Assembly: GCA_025210475.1 (NCBI GenBank)
Contig: JAOARW010000107.1
Coordinates: 25,652-89,651, forward strand
Direction: 5' to 3'
Length of the DNA stretch: 64,000 bases
Origin: Carboxylicivirga sp.
GTDB taxonomy: Bacteria; Bacteroidota; Bacteroidia; Bacteroidales; Marinilabiliaceae
Within the stretch, counting starts at the first letter, position 1, and every line of letters begins with the position of its first letter. This document shows positions 1 to 8,359 of this stretch, in pieces. The notes under the pieces were generated by a model. It was not told the origin of the DNA. It made no database searches and saw only the letters and a program-made list of their open reading frames with translations. A program made the position numbers and the translations under genes.

Positions 1-283
1 ATTCCAATACATACTTTGAAATATCCTTAAATACGTCACGGTCAGTCAACACCTGATAATCGGCAATAACAATAAACGTTTCAACTCCTAAATTTTGCAG
101 GCGAACCCGATTTTGAAGCGATCCAAAATAATGGCCAATGTGCAAATTTCCGGTTGGGCGATCGCCAGTCAATACACGATGCTTATCAGGATTAATCTGC
201 AAATCTGCTTCTAAAGCATTACTTTTTTTAACTGCTATATCAAATGAGGCATTACTGATGCCCTCTGTCTTTTCAGTTGTCAT
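1..283 (-). CDS. trpS: tryptophanyl-tRNA synthetase, N-terminal part (cut by window edge)
   Basis: Read on the minus strand from an ATG at 283, the frame stays open to the window edge (94 codons). It contains TGDRPTGNLHIGHYFGSL around residues 40-57, the class I synthetase HIGH signature in the form typical of TrpS, followed by the Rossmann strand FIVIADYQVLTD. The enzyme charges tRNA-Trp in the cytoplasm. The extra ~35 residues before the HIGH region begin MTTEKTEGISNAS. The C-terminal part, with the KMSKS loop, lies outside the window. Identification is firm; TrpS is preferred over TyrS because of the TGxRPTGxLHIGHYxG context. Confidence 0.9.
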   Translation of the reverse strand, partial: MTTEKTEGISNASFDIAVKKSNALEADLQINPDKHRVLTGDRPTGNLHIGHYFGSLQNRVRLQNLGVETFIVIADYQVLTDRDVFKDISKYVLE

Positions 284-405
284 ATGATGTTATTTCTTTT
301 AAGCCATTAATAAAGAGCTGCAAAAATGGTGAAAATTGCAATGATTTGAAAATTATTTATGCCTTAAGCCACAAGTCAATGTTCATATACAGAAGTTTGC
401 AAAAA

Positions 406-852
406 CTAACGCAGCCAATTTATGACATTAAGGCTTATCAATGCCCAAATAATGTAGCGCAACAACTTACCAATAAACATACCGATGCCGGCCAATATCC
501 AATTAACTTTTAACAAACCCAGTATTACCGCTATCACATCACCTACTCCGGGCAACCAACAGAATAATGCAATCCATAACTCACGTCCGGCCACCATTTT
601 CTTGGTTTTTTCTATTTGGGAGGATTTAATTTTCAGGTATTTTTCAATCCATTCTGTTTTGCCAAGCCAGCCAAGTCCATAAGAACTCATGCCACCTAAC
701 CAGTTGCCCAATGTGGCTAATGCCAGGCACCAGTATAAATTATAGTCGGTTGCCAGCATTCCCGAGAGCAATGCCTCCGAACTAAAGGGAACAACCGTAG
801 CCGCCAAAAAAGAAGCCAAAAAAAGAGCAAAATATCCCGCATCAAACATCAA
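406..852 (-). CDS. YqaA-type small membrane protein (SNARE-associated/VTT family)
   Basis: A 148-residue integral membrane protein. It opens with a hydrophobic segment and the PFSSEALL motif (about residues 22-29), which is typical of the YqaA branch of the DedA/SNARE-associated (VTT) superfamily. The loop GNWLGGMSSYGLGWLGK (49-65) and FCWLPGVGDVIAVILGLL (97-114) match the family's two conserved re-entrant regions. DedA proteins are implicated in lipid flipping and envelope homeostasis, but the role of the YqaA subgroup is not settled. It lies just downstream of trpS on the same strand, 122 bases away. The family call is confident; no substrate can be read from the sequence. Confidence 0.8.
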   Translation of the reverse strand: MMFDAGYFALFLASFLAATVVPFSSEALLSGMLATDYNLYWCLALATLGNWLGGMSSYGLGWLGKTEWIEKYLKIKSSQIEKTKKMVAGRELWIALFCWLPGVGDVIAVILGLLKVNWILAGIGMFIGKLLRYIIWALISLNVINWLR

Positions 853-973
853 TTACATCATTTTAGGCCGCAAAAATACGAAAAATCAGCTCAGCGACTA
901 AAAAAATATTTTCTTCTAAAAGCCTTTAAAAATCTACATTTCAGCTTTATCAGGAAAATTATTTCAAAAAAAT

Positions 974-1027
974 ATGGTACTTTGTATTGCATAGTACCAT
1001 TTTATGAATGTATATTTGTAATGCATA
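974..1027 (+). promoter_or_regulatory. promoter with inverted repeat, probable PadR operator
   Basis: ATGGTACT (974-981) and AGTACCAT (993-1000) form a perfect 8-bp inverted repeat with an 11-base centre. That centre contains TTG (987-989), which lies 21 bases before TATATTTG (1011-1018), a match to the Bacteroidota -7 box TAnnTTTG. The 13-mer TTTGTATTGCATA (982-994) recurs with one change at 1015-1027, 33 bp later, which is about three helical turns. A dimeric repressor bound here would cover both promoter boxes. Because padR is the second gene downstream, autoregulation is inferred. Confidence 0.6.
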
Positions 1028-1055
1028 ATTCATTGTTTAAAATAGTATTTTAATC

Positions 1056-1331
1056 ATGTTATCACCCAAATCCATATTCAAAGCTTGCAGTAAAACCAGC
1101 ATTATGATTTTACTGTTGTTTACTGCAATTAACCTCTCGGCACAATCCAGCAAAATGGATAGTTGCAAAACAAGCGTTGAGAAGACCAAAACTGAAAAGT
1201 TGCCGGAAGTGAATAAGAATAAAAAGGGAAAAGCAAAATGTTGCAAAAAGAAAGCTCAGAAAAAGAAAGCTCATAAAAAAAGAATGGAAGAAGGATTCCT
1301 ATATAAAAACTGCAGCTTAAGTAAATTATAA
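1056..1331 (+). CDS. small secreted Lys/Cys-rich protein, function unknown
   Basis: A 91-residue protein. The ATG at 1056 gives a signal peptide: KTS, then IMILLLFTAINLSAQ, with predicted cleavage after LSA or SAQ near residues 29-30. The mature part is about 60 residues, very rich in lysine, with cysteines at SCK and in a CCKKKAQKKKAHKKR stretch. No enzyme motif is visible. It is the first gene after the probable PadR operator and precedes padR by 26 bases, so it is probably co-transcribed with padR and the PspC genes. The coding call rests on the signal peptide and operon position. Metal or polyanion binding by the Cys/Lys stretch is only a guess. Confidence 0.55.
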   Translation: MLSPKSIFKACSKTSIMILLLFTAINLSAQSSKMDSCKTSVEKTKTEKLPEVNKNKKGKAKCCKKKAQKKKAHKKRMEEGFLYKNCSLSKL

Positions 1332-1357
1332 AATATAAACTCTATAAAACCGGAAGA

Positions 1358-1699
1358 ATGAATGTAGAAAATGCAAAAGCGCAGATGCGGAAAGGAGTTT
1401 TAGAGTATTGTATCCTGCTCATCCTATCGAACAACGATGCATATGCTTCAGACATTATCAACCAATTGAAAGAGGCAAAAATGATTGTTGTTGAAGGAAC
1501 ATTATATCCGCTACTAACGCGACTAAAAAATGCCAAACTTCTTAGCTATCGCTGGGAAGAGTCAACACAGGGGCCTCCGCGTAAATACTATGCATTAACC
1601 GAAGAAGGTCGTACCTTTCTGGGTGAGATGGATACATCCTGGAAAGATCTTGTAAACGCCGTTGAACTGATACATCAAACCAATAAAGTCACCGAATAA
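1358..1699 (+). CDS. PadR family transcriptional regulator
   Basis: A 113-residue winged-helix protein with the PadR pattern: MRKGVLEYCILLILSNNDAYASDI at the N-terminus, VVEGTLYPLLTRLKNAKLLSYRWEES for the recognition helix and wing entry (about 45-70), then GPPRKYYALTEEGRTFL for the wing (72-88). The ~25-residue C-terminal helix is the short dimerisation form. The stop codon overlaps the next ATG (TAATG at 1697-1701), so it is translationally coupled to the PspC gene. PadR-PspC pairs are a recurring Bacteroidota arrangement. It probably represses its own operon from the inverted repeat at 974-1000. Confidence 0.92.
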   Translation: MNVENAKAQMRKGVLEYCILLILSNNDAYASDIINQLKEAKMIVVEGTLYPLLTRLKNAKLLSYRWEESTQGPPRKYYALTEEGRTFLGEMDTSWKDLVNAVELIHQTNKVTE

Positions 1700-2676
1700 T
1701 GAAAAAGACAGTCACCATCAACATAAGCGGGCACATGTTTTACATCGACGAAGATGCCTACTCACGCCTGCGAAGCTATCTGGATAAAATAGAATCTACT
1801 TTTCGCTCACAAGAAAGTGGCGACGAAATCATTTCCGATATCGAGAATCGCGTGGCCGAAATCTTTAACGAGCAAATTAATCGGGAAACGGGTGTTGTAA
1901 CGATGGAAATGGTAGAAGACGTTATTGCAACCATGGGTGAGCCGGAACAATTTGAAGATGGCGAGCAGAACAACGAACGAAAAAGCCCTTCATCAAATGC
2001 ATTGATTCATGTTAAACCTAACAGGCGCTTTTACCGCGACATTGATAACCGGATTCTTGGCGGTGTTTGTTCAGGTATTGCAGCCTATTTTGATATCGAT
2101 GTACTATTGGTTCGTATTATTGTTGCAATACTTACCATATTAACCTCGGGTGGAGTCGCTCTTATTTACCTTATCTTGTGGATTGCCGTTCAACCAGCAA
2201 GAACTACTGCCCAAAAGTTACAAATGCGGGGTCAGCGTATCACCATTGAAAACATTGAACGCAGTATACGCGACGAATATGAAGAAGTAAGGAAAAAGTT
2301 TGGGGATTTTAAAGAGTCATCAACCTACAAAAAAGGTCAGAGCTTTTTTAGTCGCTTCTCCAAAAGCGAAAAAAATGTGATCTTAATTGTGCTCGCAGTC
2401 GTTGGGGCGGCACTGCTTTTTAACGTACCACATTTCCCCGATGTTTTTCACGGACCCACAGCCTTATTAACAGGTTTAGGTACTCACATTGCACCAACTT
2501 TTAGTCACATCTTTTTTCCTGGCGCACTAACTTTTGTGTTGGTTCTCCTGGTTATCGGACTAATTTTTAAAACGGTATTAAAGATCATCCTCTACCTGAT
2601 CGCTTTTATTTTACTGGGTTCACTGGCTCTTAAGCTTATCTTCTGGATGTTTGGTGGCTTTATGTTAATGTGTTAA
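1699..2676 (+). CDS. PspC domain membrane protein
   Basis: A 325-residue protein. Residues 1-75 form a soluble helical domain (DEDAYSRLRSYLDKIE, then DIENRVAEIFNEQ) shared with the next gene. The PspC domain follows at about 110-170 (FYRDIDNRILGGVCSGIAAYFDID, with two membrane spans ending in LILWIAV). A charged linker resembling a coiled coil follows (185-225), then four hydrophobic segments near the C-terminus. PspC proteins act in envelope stress responses at the inner membrane; the target in Bacteroidota is unknown. The gene overlaps padR by one base and is followed after 62 bases by a longer paralogue, so the pair looks like one duplicated unit under PadR control. Confidence 0.88.
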   Translation: MKKTVTINISGHMFYIDEDAYSRLRSYLDKIESTFRSQESGDEIISDIENRVAEIFNEQINRETGVVTMEMVEDVIATMGEPEQFEDGEQNNERKSPSSNALIHVKPNRRFYRDIDNRILGGVCSGIAAYFDIDVLLVRIIVAILTILTSGGVALIYLILWIAVQPARTTAQKLQMRGQRITIENIERSIRDEYEEVRKKFGDFKESSTYKKGQSFFSRFSKSEKNVILIVLAVVGAALLFNVPHFPDVFHGPTALLTGLGTHIAPTFSHIFFPGALTFVLVLLVIGLIFKTVLKIILYLIAFILLGSLALKLIFWMFGGFMLMC

Positions 2677-2738
2677 CCCTTTGATACAAAAGAGTCAATA
2701 ATAAAAGACCTTCTGACAAAAAAGTAAAACAAAAACAG

Positions 2739-4238
2739 ATGAATAAAACGATAAATATAAATCTGGACGGGCTGGCTTTTAAGATCGAAGAAAATGCTTA
2801 CGAGCGATTAAATGAATACCTCGATACCATTAAAACACGTCTGGGCAATAACGAAGAAGCACAAGAAGTAATTGCCGATATCGAAGCCCGTATTGCTGAA
2901 CTCTTCCAGTACAAATGTCAGGGCTGTACTATTCAGTTGGACGCTGTGGAAGAAATTATTCACACCATTGGCGAGCCTGCCGAAATTGTGGACGAAGAAG
3001 ATGCTGAAGATAAATCGGAAAGCAATCAAAGCAAAAGCTACAACACCAATTCTTCGGGTTATGTTGGCAAAAAATCTTTGTTTCGCGATCCGGATGATCG
3101 CGTATTAGGCGGCGTTTGCTCTGGTTTGGGTGCTTACCTCGACGTGGACCCACTGGTATTTAGAATCATTGCCGTTGCTACTGCATTAATGTCATTTGGC
3201 ATTGTTGCCCTTATCTATGTTATCCTGTGGATTGCCATGCCCAAAGCCAAAACCCTGGGGCAGCGCATTGAAATGCGAGGTGGCGTCACTTTTAAAAAAA
3301 TGGGGGATAACATTAAAGAAGAATACCAGGCTGTTTCTTCAAAATTTAAAGAATATAAAAACAAACCAAATTATAAACGTATGCAAAACAGAGCAAGTAA
3401 AACAAGCGATGCCATGGCCAATGGCCTCTATCAACTGCTAAATATTTTTGGCATTCTGCTGGGCATCATCATTGTTATCTGGAGCGTTCTTTCAATTATG
3501 GGATTAGTGGGTTTCTTTGCTTTTAAAGATACAATTATGGGACTGGCCGTAACAGATGGCAACCATTTTCTGGCATCGGTACCCGATCGCTTCCTGTCAT
3601 ACATGGATCAAAGTTTCCTGATGGCGGCTGTTCTTTTGGTAATCGGAATTCCATTCCTCGTTATTCTTTACCTGGGGCTCAAACTGATCTTCCGCTTTAA
3701 AGGTCATGGAAAAGTGGTTGGCATGACCGCCTTGATACTTTGGCTATCGGGCATTGTTCTTGTGTTTTTTACCGGAATCCGTATTGCTAAAAGTTTTGAA
3801 GAAACCGGAACCGTCAGCCAACAACACACCCTCAATGCCACCGAGTCGAAAACCATATATCTGAAACCTTCTGAGGTTGAGCTGAGCAATGGCGACAGGG
3901 AGTATTTATGGGATATGGATCACCTGGAATTATTCTCAGAAGATGGCGATTTAATAATTGAAGGAGCTCCGGTTATTAATATTATCAGAGGCGATAAATT
4001 TCAAATTACCATTGATAAGAAAGCACGAGGCTTAAATGATGACGATGCCGAATTTAATGCTAAAAACACTGAATACAACTGGGTGCAAACCGATTCGATC
4101 ATCTATCTGGATCGAAAATTTACTATCGCCCATGAAGCATTGGTCCGTAATCAAAAGGTATATGTGAACGTGCAAATTCCTTACGATAAAAACCTGGATG
4201 TAAGCCCTTACCTGGATCGATATATTGATGAATATTAA
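2739..4238 (+). CDS. PspC domain membrane protein with C-terminal extracytoplasmic domain
   Basis: A 499-residue paralogue of the preceding gene. It has the same helical N-terminal domain (ENAYERLNEYLDTIKTRL, then IADIEARIAELFQ), followed by PspC at about 113-170 (LFRDPDDRVLGGVCSGLGAYLDVDPLV). A CxxC pair (KCQGCT) sits in the helical domain at residue 60. After a charged linker come three or more membrane spans (230-350). The last 130 residues are soluble, rich in beta structure and acidic, as in PspC proteins that carry a cell-surface sensor-like tail. It is co-transcribed with padR and the first PspC gene. Its role is inferred to be envelope-stress related. Confidence 0.87.
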   Translation: MNKTININLDGLAFKIEENAYERLNEYLDTIKTRLGNNEEAQEVIADIEARIAELFQYKCQGCTIQLDAVEEIIHTIGEPAEIVDEEDAEDKSESNQSKSYNTNSSGYVGKKSLFRDPDDRVLGGVCSGLGAYLDVDPLVFRIIAVATALMSFGIVALIYVILWIAMPKAKTLGQRIEMRGGVTFKKMGDNIKEEYQAVSSKFKEYKNKPNYKRMQNRASKTSDAMANGLYQLLNIFGILLGIIIVIWSVLSIMGLVGFFAFKDTIMGLAVTDGNHFLASVPDRFLSYMDQSFLMAAVLLVIGIPFLVILYLGLKLIFRFKGHGKVVGMTALILWLSGIVLVFFTGIRIAKSFEETGTVSQQHTLNATESKTIYLKPSEVELSNGDREYLWDMDHLELFSEDGDLIIEGAPVINIIRGDKFQITIDKKARGLNDDDAEFNAKNTEYNWVQTDSIIYLDRKFTIAHEALVRNQKVYVNVQIPYDKNLDVSPYLDRYIDEY

Positions 4239-4379
4239 AAGGAGGCGCGAAGAACGAAAAGTACAGTCTGATTGTTAGAACTCCATTAGACATTTTAACA
4301 AGTTAACTGGTCGACAAGAATAGTAAGATTAAAGACAATAGACCAAACATGGAACTGATAAATATTTAAACCTACTAAT

Positions 4380-4865
4380 ATGAAAGAGACAATTGCATTA
4401 TTACTGATCGTAGCGTTTAGCTTTACCGTTCAGGCACAGGAGCGACCTTCAGATCGTTTATTCGAAAAACTGGCCCTTAAAAAAGGTATTACCATGATGT
4501 CTTTCTCCAAAGAGATGTTGGATGCCGTCAATTTAAATTTTGAAGACGACGAGAAAGGCGACAGCAATGTAACCGGCGATTTACAAGAAGTAAAAGTTGT
4601 GATCTACAAAGCACCTGAAGGAGAAGAGCCAATGGCTTTCAGAGAAAAAACACTGAGCTATCTGCCCTTAAGTCGCTACGACAAGGTAGAAGATGATGAT
4701 CCGGACGAAGACGTTGATATTCGAATATATCGTAAAGGAAAGAAAGTATATGAATGCCATGTATTGTTTCAAGGTGAAACCAATGGTGTTCTACTTTCTT
4801 TCTTCGGCAAATTTAAAATTGACGATGTGGATGAGTTAGCCGAAAAACTGGATAGTTATAAGTAG
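4380..4865 (+). CDS. DUF4252 domain protein, secreted
   Basis: A 161-residue protein with a clear signal peptide (MKETIALLLIVAFSFTVQAQ, cleavage at about 20). The mature region matches the Bacteroidota DUF4252 pattern: a helix SDRLFEKLALKKGITMMSFSKEM, then alternating strands (KVVIYKA, VDIRIYRK, VYECHVLF) and a closing helix. No catalytic residues are obvious. It lies 141 bases after the second PspC gene on the same strand and ends at a strong terminator, so it is probably the last gene of the PadR operon. DUF4252 genes commonly accompany sigma-factor or PadR regulated envelope genes, but the function is not known. Confidence 0.75.
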   Translation: MKETIALLLIVAFSFTVQAQERPSDRLFEKLALKKGITMMSFSKEMLDAVNLNFEDDEKGDSNVTGDLQEVKVVIYKAPEGEEPMAFREKTLSYLPLSRYDKVEDDDPDEDVDIRIYRKGKKVYECHVLFQGETNGVLLSFFGKFKIDDVDELAEKLDSYK

Positions 4866-4889
4866 ACAACCGTCAATATTTCAACAACA

Positions 4890-4922
4890 AAAAAAGGATC
4901 GTTAATAATACGATCCTTTTTT
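4890..4922. terminator. bidirectional intrinsic terminator
   Basis: AAAAAGGATCG (4891-4901) pairs with CGATCCTTTTT (4911-4921) around a 9-base loop, with A and T runs on the two sides. It can end the PadR operon from the left and fabH from the right. Confidence 0.85.
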
Positions 4923-4957
4923 AATTCCTGACCAATAGCTGTTCGCTATCAGTTATA

Positions 4958-5974
4958 TTATTTAGAATACTTATAATCGGCTCCGTCGTATCCCCACTTA
5001 ATGTAAATAGAACCCCAGGTAAACCCGGCTCCAAAAGAAGAAATAACAATATTATCACCTTTTTTCAGCTGCTTTTCCCACTCCCATAAACATAATGGAA
5101 TGGTTGCCGATGTGGTGTTACCATATCGCTCAATATTGATCATTACCTTTTCCTTGGCTAAATTCATGCGATCGGCTGTTGCACCAATAATTCGCAAGTT
5201 AGCCTGATGAGGAACCAACCAGGCAATATCCTCATGACTCATGCCATTGCGCTCCATAATCTCTACAGACACATCTGCCATTTTCGATACAGCATGTTTA
5301 AATACAGGCTGACCTTCCTGATAGACGGAGTGCAATTTTTTATCCACTGTTTCGTGTGAAGCCGGCATAACCGAACCACCAGCTTTCATATGAAGGTGAA
5401 CCCTTCCAAAACCATCACTACGAAGGATGCGATCGCGGATTCCAATTTCTTCTTCAGTTGGCTCAACCAAAACAGCTGTGGCTGCATCGCCAAAAAGCAC
5501 ACAAGTGGTACGATCGGTGTAATCTGTAATGGATGACATCTTTTCGGCACTTACCACCAATACTTTTTTCTTCGATCCCGATTCCACATATTGTGTTGCA
5601 GCATCTAATCCGTACAAGAATCCAGAACAAGCGCCATTCATGTCGAATCCATGGCCGTTTTTAATACCGCATTTATCGGCAATGATATTAGCTGTTGCCG
5701 GAAATGCATGATCGGGAGTAACCGTTGTACAAATTACTAAATCAATCTCCTCTGGTTTAACACCTGTTTTTGCAAACAGCTCTTTAACAGCTTCAACCCC
5801 CATATCCGAAGCACCAAGACCTTCGCCTTTTTGGATATGACGTTCTTTAATTCCCACGCGGGTCATAATCCACTCATCGGTGGTATCAACCATTTTACTT
5901 AATTCATGATTATCCAGAATATAATCGGGAGTATACCCTCCAATGGCTGTAATTACTGCACTGGTTTTTTTCAT
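4958..5974 (-). CDS. fabH: beta-ketoacyl-ACP synthase III
   Basis: A 338-residue cytoplasmic enzyme that condenses acetyl-CoA (or a branched acyl-CoA) with malonyl-ACP to begin fatty acid synthesis. The thiolase fold carries the catalytic triad: Cys116 in NGACSGFLYGLD, His in WLVPHQANLRI (near 258), and Asn in ERYGNTTSATIP (near 288). The C-terminal GAGFTWGSIYIKW is also characteristic. In many bacteria fabH follows plsX and rpmF. Here rpmF lies upstream on the same strand, but a terminator and a separate promoter lie between them, and plsX is absent. Confidence 0.96.
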   Translation of the reverse strand: MKKTSAVITAIGGYTPDYILDNHELSKMVDTTDEWIMTRVGIKERHIQKGEGLGASDMGVEAVKELFAKTGVKPEEIDLVICTTVTPDHAFPATANIIADKCGIKNGHGFDMNGACSGFLYGLDAATQYVESGSKKKVLVVSAEKMSSITDYTDRTTCVLFGDAATAVLVEPTEEEIGIRDRILRSDGFGRVHLHMKAGGSVMPASHETVDKKLHSVYQEGQPVFKHAVSKMADVSVEIMERNGMSHEDIAWLVPHQANLRIIGATADRMNLAKEKVMINIERYGNTTSATIPLCLWEWEKQLKKGDNIVISSFGAGFTWGSIYIKWGYDGADYKYSK

Positions 5975-6186
5975 TTGACTTTCTTTTTTTGCCGCTTGTG
6001 CCTTGACACAGAAGCAGGTTGGAAACTACCAAAAATTATTACTCCACTCCTGAACTAATTTTTTCTTGTTTCCTTTTTTTCAATTACTTGCAAACAGCAC
6101 CACACATACTATTTACGAATTCCCATCTGTCCTTTAGTGACTAATATTTATGAAGTGTATTAATTAGCACTCTTTTAAGGCGACTA

Positions 6187-6216
6187 CAAAAGTAAGAAAA
6201 GAGCAATAGTATACAA
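6187..6216 (-). promoter_or_regulatory. fabH promoter
   Basis: On the minus strand, TTG (complement of 6214-6216) is followed after 19 bases by TACTTTTG (complement of 6187-6194), matching the Bacteroidota TTG/TAnnTTTG promoter. The start codon is about 210 bases downstream, which leaves a long leader. Confidence 0.6.
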
Positions 6217-6243
6217 ACATTATCCCTTTTATTGCCCTAAAAC

Positions 6244-6280
6244 AAAATTTGCCCTCAAATTACTTTGAGGGCAAATTTTA
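6244..6280. terminator. intrinsic terminator after rpmF
   Basis: AAAATTTGCCCTCAAA (6244-6259) pairs perfectly with TTTGAGGGCAAATTTT (6264-6279) around a 4-base loop, giving a 16-bp stem. On the minus strand it follows rpmF and separates it from fabH. Confidence 0.85.
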
Positions 6281-6300
6281 TTGAATGCGGATTCAATAAA

Positions 6301-6486
6301 CTATGCTGTCACTTCTTTTTCTACAGCTAATTTTCCACGGTAATAACCGCACTCACCACACACTGTATGCAACTTAACAGTAGCACCACAGTTTGAACAT
6401 ACTCCCAATGCAGGTGCTACTGCTTTGTAGTGCGTTCTTCTCTTGTCTCTTCTCGTTTTCGAGATCTTTCGTTTAGGATGTGCCAT
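6301..6486 (-). CDS. rpmF: 50S ribosomal protein L32
   Basis: A 61-residue basic ribosomal protein. The start MAHPKRKISKTRRDKRRTHY is the family signature (most homologues begin MAxPKxKxSKSRRDxRRxHx). A zinc ribbon is formed by CSNCG and CGECGYYRG (four cysteines). The gene starts 8 bases after the DUF177 gene, the conserved yceD-rpmF pair in which YceD supports 23S rRNA accumulation. The length is normal. Confidence 0.96.
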   Translation of the reverse strand: MAHPKRKISKTRRDKRRTHYKAVAPALGVCSNCGATVKLHTVCGECGYYRGKLAVEKEVTA

Positions 6487-6494
6487 TTTTCAAC

Positions 6495-7046
6495 CTATTT
6501 ACTTGATTTATCTACTAAATTTTTCAGAACCGCCCATCGCGGATCTATATCATCGTCCTGCTCTTCCTCGTCGCCTTCCTCAACCAAATAATTATTTAGC
6601 TGATTAAGCATCTCAGCGTTGCAAGTAACCATGCCATTTTCATCTTCGGGATGAACATGCCTGATTGGCAAAGCCACACAAATAAACTCATAAATCAACT
6701 GTGCAACATTGATTTCGTTTTCTTCGTGCGGTAAAACAATAATTTCTTCGGTTGGTTCATCATACTCTTCGCCAAACTTAATATACATCAGTGATTCGTT
6801 TTCAACCGGAAGAATTAAAGCTTCCAAACAGTTGTCGCAAACCGTTTCCACCGTGCCTTCAACTTTGAAATTCAGGGTTAACAGGGCCGAGCTTTTATTC
6901 AACTCAACTTCTGCCATTACCTCTCCTTTCTCAATCAACGGCTGCTCAAACAATCCAAAGAAATCGGCTCCTATTTCATACTTGAACAGGTGCTTACCTT
7001 CTTTTAATCCTTTGAATGGAATACCGTAGTTTCTCAATCTGTCCAC
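6495..7046 (-). CDS. DUF177/YceD family protein
   Basis: A 183-residue acidic protein of the YceD (DUF177) family. The conserved region is VETVCDNCLEALILPVENE (about 65-83), with the C-x2-C pair, followed by IVLPHEENEINVAQLIYEFICVALP (102-126) and the late motif DPRWAVLKNLV, which is nearly invariant at the end of these proteins. In plants and bacteria YceD affects 23S rRNA processing or accumulation. It is transcribed with rpmF, 8 bases downstream. The acidic run VEEGDEEEQDDD before the last motif is typical. Confidence 0.9.
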   Translation of the reverse strand: MDRLRNYGIPFKGLKEGKHLFKYEIGADFFGLFEQPLIEKGEVMAEVELNKSSALLTLNFKVEGTVETVCDNCLEALILPVENESLMYIKFGEEYDEPTEEIIVLPHEENEINVAQLIYEFICVALPIRHVHPEDENGMVTCNAEMLNQLNNYLVEEGDEEEQDDDIDPRWAVLKNLVDKSSK

Positions 7047-7068
7047 TTTTCCCTTTCTAAAAACTGTG

Positions 7069-7076
7069 CAAAAGTA
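7069..7076 (-). promoter_or_regulatory. probable -7 box of the DUF177-rpmF operon
   Basis: The complement of 7069-7076 reads TACTTTTG, a full match to TAnnTTTG, about 23 bases before the start codon. No good TTG lies at the usual upstream distance. Confidence 0.4.
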
Positions 7077-7146
7077 TAAAATAAACCAATGTAAGAAAAG
7101 AAATGGAGTTTTTTTTCCTTATCGGTATATAATTGACTGAAATACA

Positions 7147-8301
7147 TCATGCTTTTGGAAGCGTAATTCTGAAGGTGGTACCAACATCAATTTCCGATTC
7201 CTTTACAAATAGTTTTCCGCCATGATAACCTTCCACAATTCGTTTAGCCAAAGATAAACCCAAACCCCAACCTCGCAATTTTGTTGTAAAGCCAGGTTTA
7301 AATATGGTTTTAAACTGACTACGCTGAATGCCCTTACCGGTATCAATCACATCAATGTTCACATGCCCATTATTTCGGTGGATGTTGATAGTAATTACAC
7401 CACTACCTTTGATGGCATCAACGGCATTTTTACACAAATTCTCAATAACCCACTGAAAAAGCACTTTGTTGACTTTCACCATCAGGTAAGGAATATCTCC
7501 GGTTTCAAGCTTAATATCAATATTTGATGCCGTTCGGCGTCGCAAATATTCGATTATCTCTTCAATGATTAATATTAAAGGTTGCTCAACCAATTCGGGC
7601 TTCGACCCAATTTTAGAAAAACGATCTGTAATAACCTGCAATCGTTCAACATCTTTCTCCAATTCCTGGGCAATGGCCTGATTTTCGTCTTTAAGTTTTA
7701 ACAAATCGACCCAGCCCAATAAGGAAGAAGTGGGTGTTCCCAACTGGTGAGCCGTTTCCTTTGACATACCCACCCAAACCTGATCCTGCTCAGCTTTGCG
7801 CGCTCCATTGAATGCTATGTATGCAATAAAAATAAACAACGCAACAATTGATAACTGAACAATTGGAAACCACTCCAGCTTTTTAATTAACACCGAATCG
7901 TCGTAATAGAGGTATTGTAATTCGTCGCCTCCGAGATCTATAATCAAAGGCTCACTTTCATTCATTAAGCGTTCCAACTCATTTGCCAAAGCCGCATCTT
8001 CCCCACCTTTGGGTAATTTGATATTACGATGCGAATTAATGGTTGAATCTTCCTCGATAATAATGATTGGAATGGTAGTATTTTGACTGATTACTTCCAG
8101 GGTGAGTCCTAATTCATCTTCCCCGGCACCACTTTGAGTAATTTGTTTTATTGCCTGAATCCAAATCTCCACACTTTTCCGCTCTTCCTCTTTCAATTCA
8201 TTGGTCAAATCATCGGTATAAATTAATGTAAAGAAACCAATGGTTACAGCTCCGATTAGCAGAAAAAGTTTCCAGATGCGCTTGTGTGTATAAAAACTCA
8301 T
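7147..8301 (-). CDS. membrane sensor histidine kinase
   Basis: A 384-residue kinase. A first membrane span (about 11-28) and a second (147-165) enclose a ~115-residue periplasmic sensor region with no recognised domain. The phosphoacceptor is His185 in MSKETAHQLGTPTSSLLGW, the H-Q-L-G-T-P type H-box common in Bacteroidota. The ATPase domain has N (IENLCKNAVDAI), G1 (DVIDTGKGI) and G2 (LRGWGLGLSLAKRIVEGYHGG) boxes. No receiver domain is attached. It is the third gene of the rsgA-kinase-kinase operon, 58 bases after the hybrid kinase. Its response regulator is not visible nearby. Confidence 0.9.
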   Translation of the reverse strand: MSFYTHKRIWKLFLLIGAVTIGFFTLIYTDDLTNELKEEERKSVEIWIQAIKQITQSGAGEDELGLTLEVISQNTTIPIIIIEEDSTINSHRNIKLPKGGEDAALANELERLMNESEPLIIDLGGDELQYLYYDDSVLIKKLEWFPIVQLSIVALFIFIAYIAFNGARKAEQDQVWVGMSKETAHQLGTPTSSLLGWVDLLKLKDENQAIAQELEKDVERLQVITDRFSKIGSKPELVEQPLILIIEEIIEYLRRRTASNIDIKLETGDIPYLMVKVNKVLFQWVIENLCKNAVDAIKGSGVITINIHRNNGHVNIDVIDTGKGIQRSQFKTIFKPGFTTKLRGWGLGLSLAKRIVEGYHGGKLFVKESEIDVGTTFRITLPKA

Positions 8302-8359
8302 ACTTAATTATTTATATCAACACAACGCATAAAAACATTATTTATTTCAGCTGTACTAT

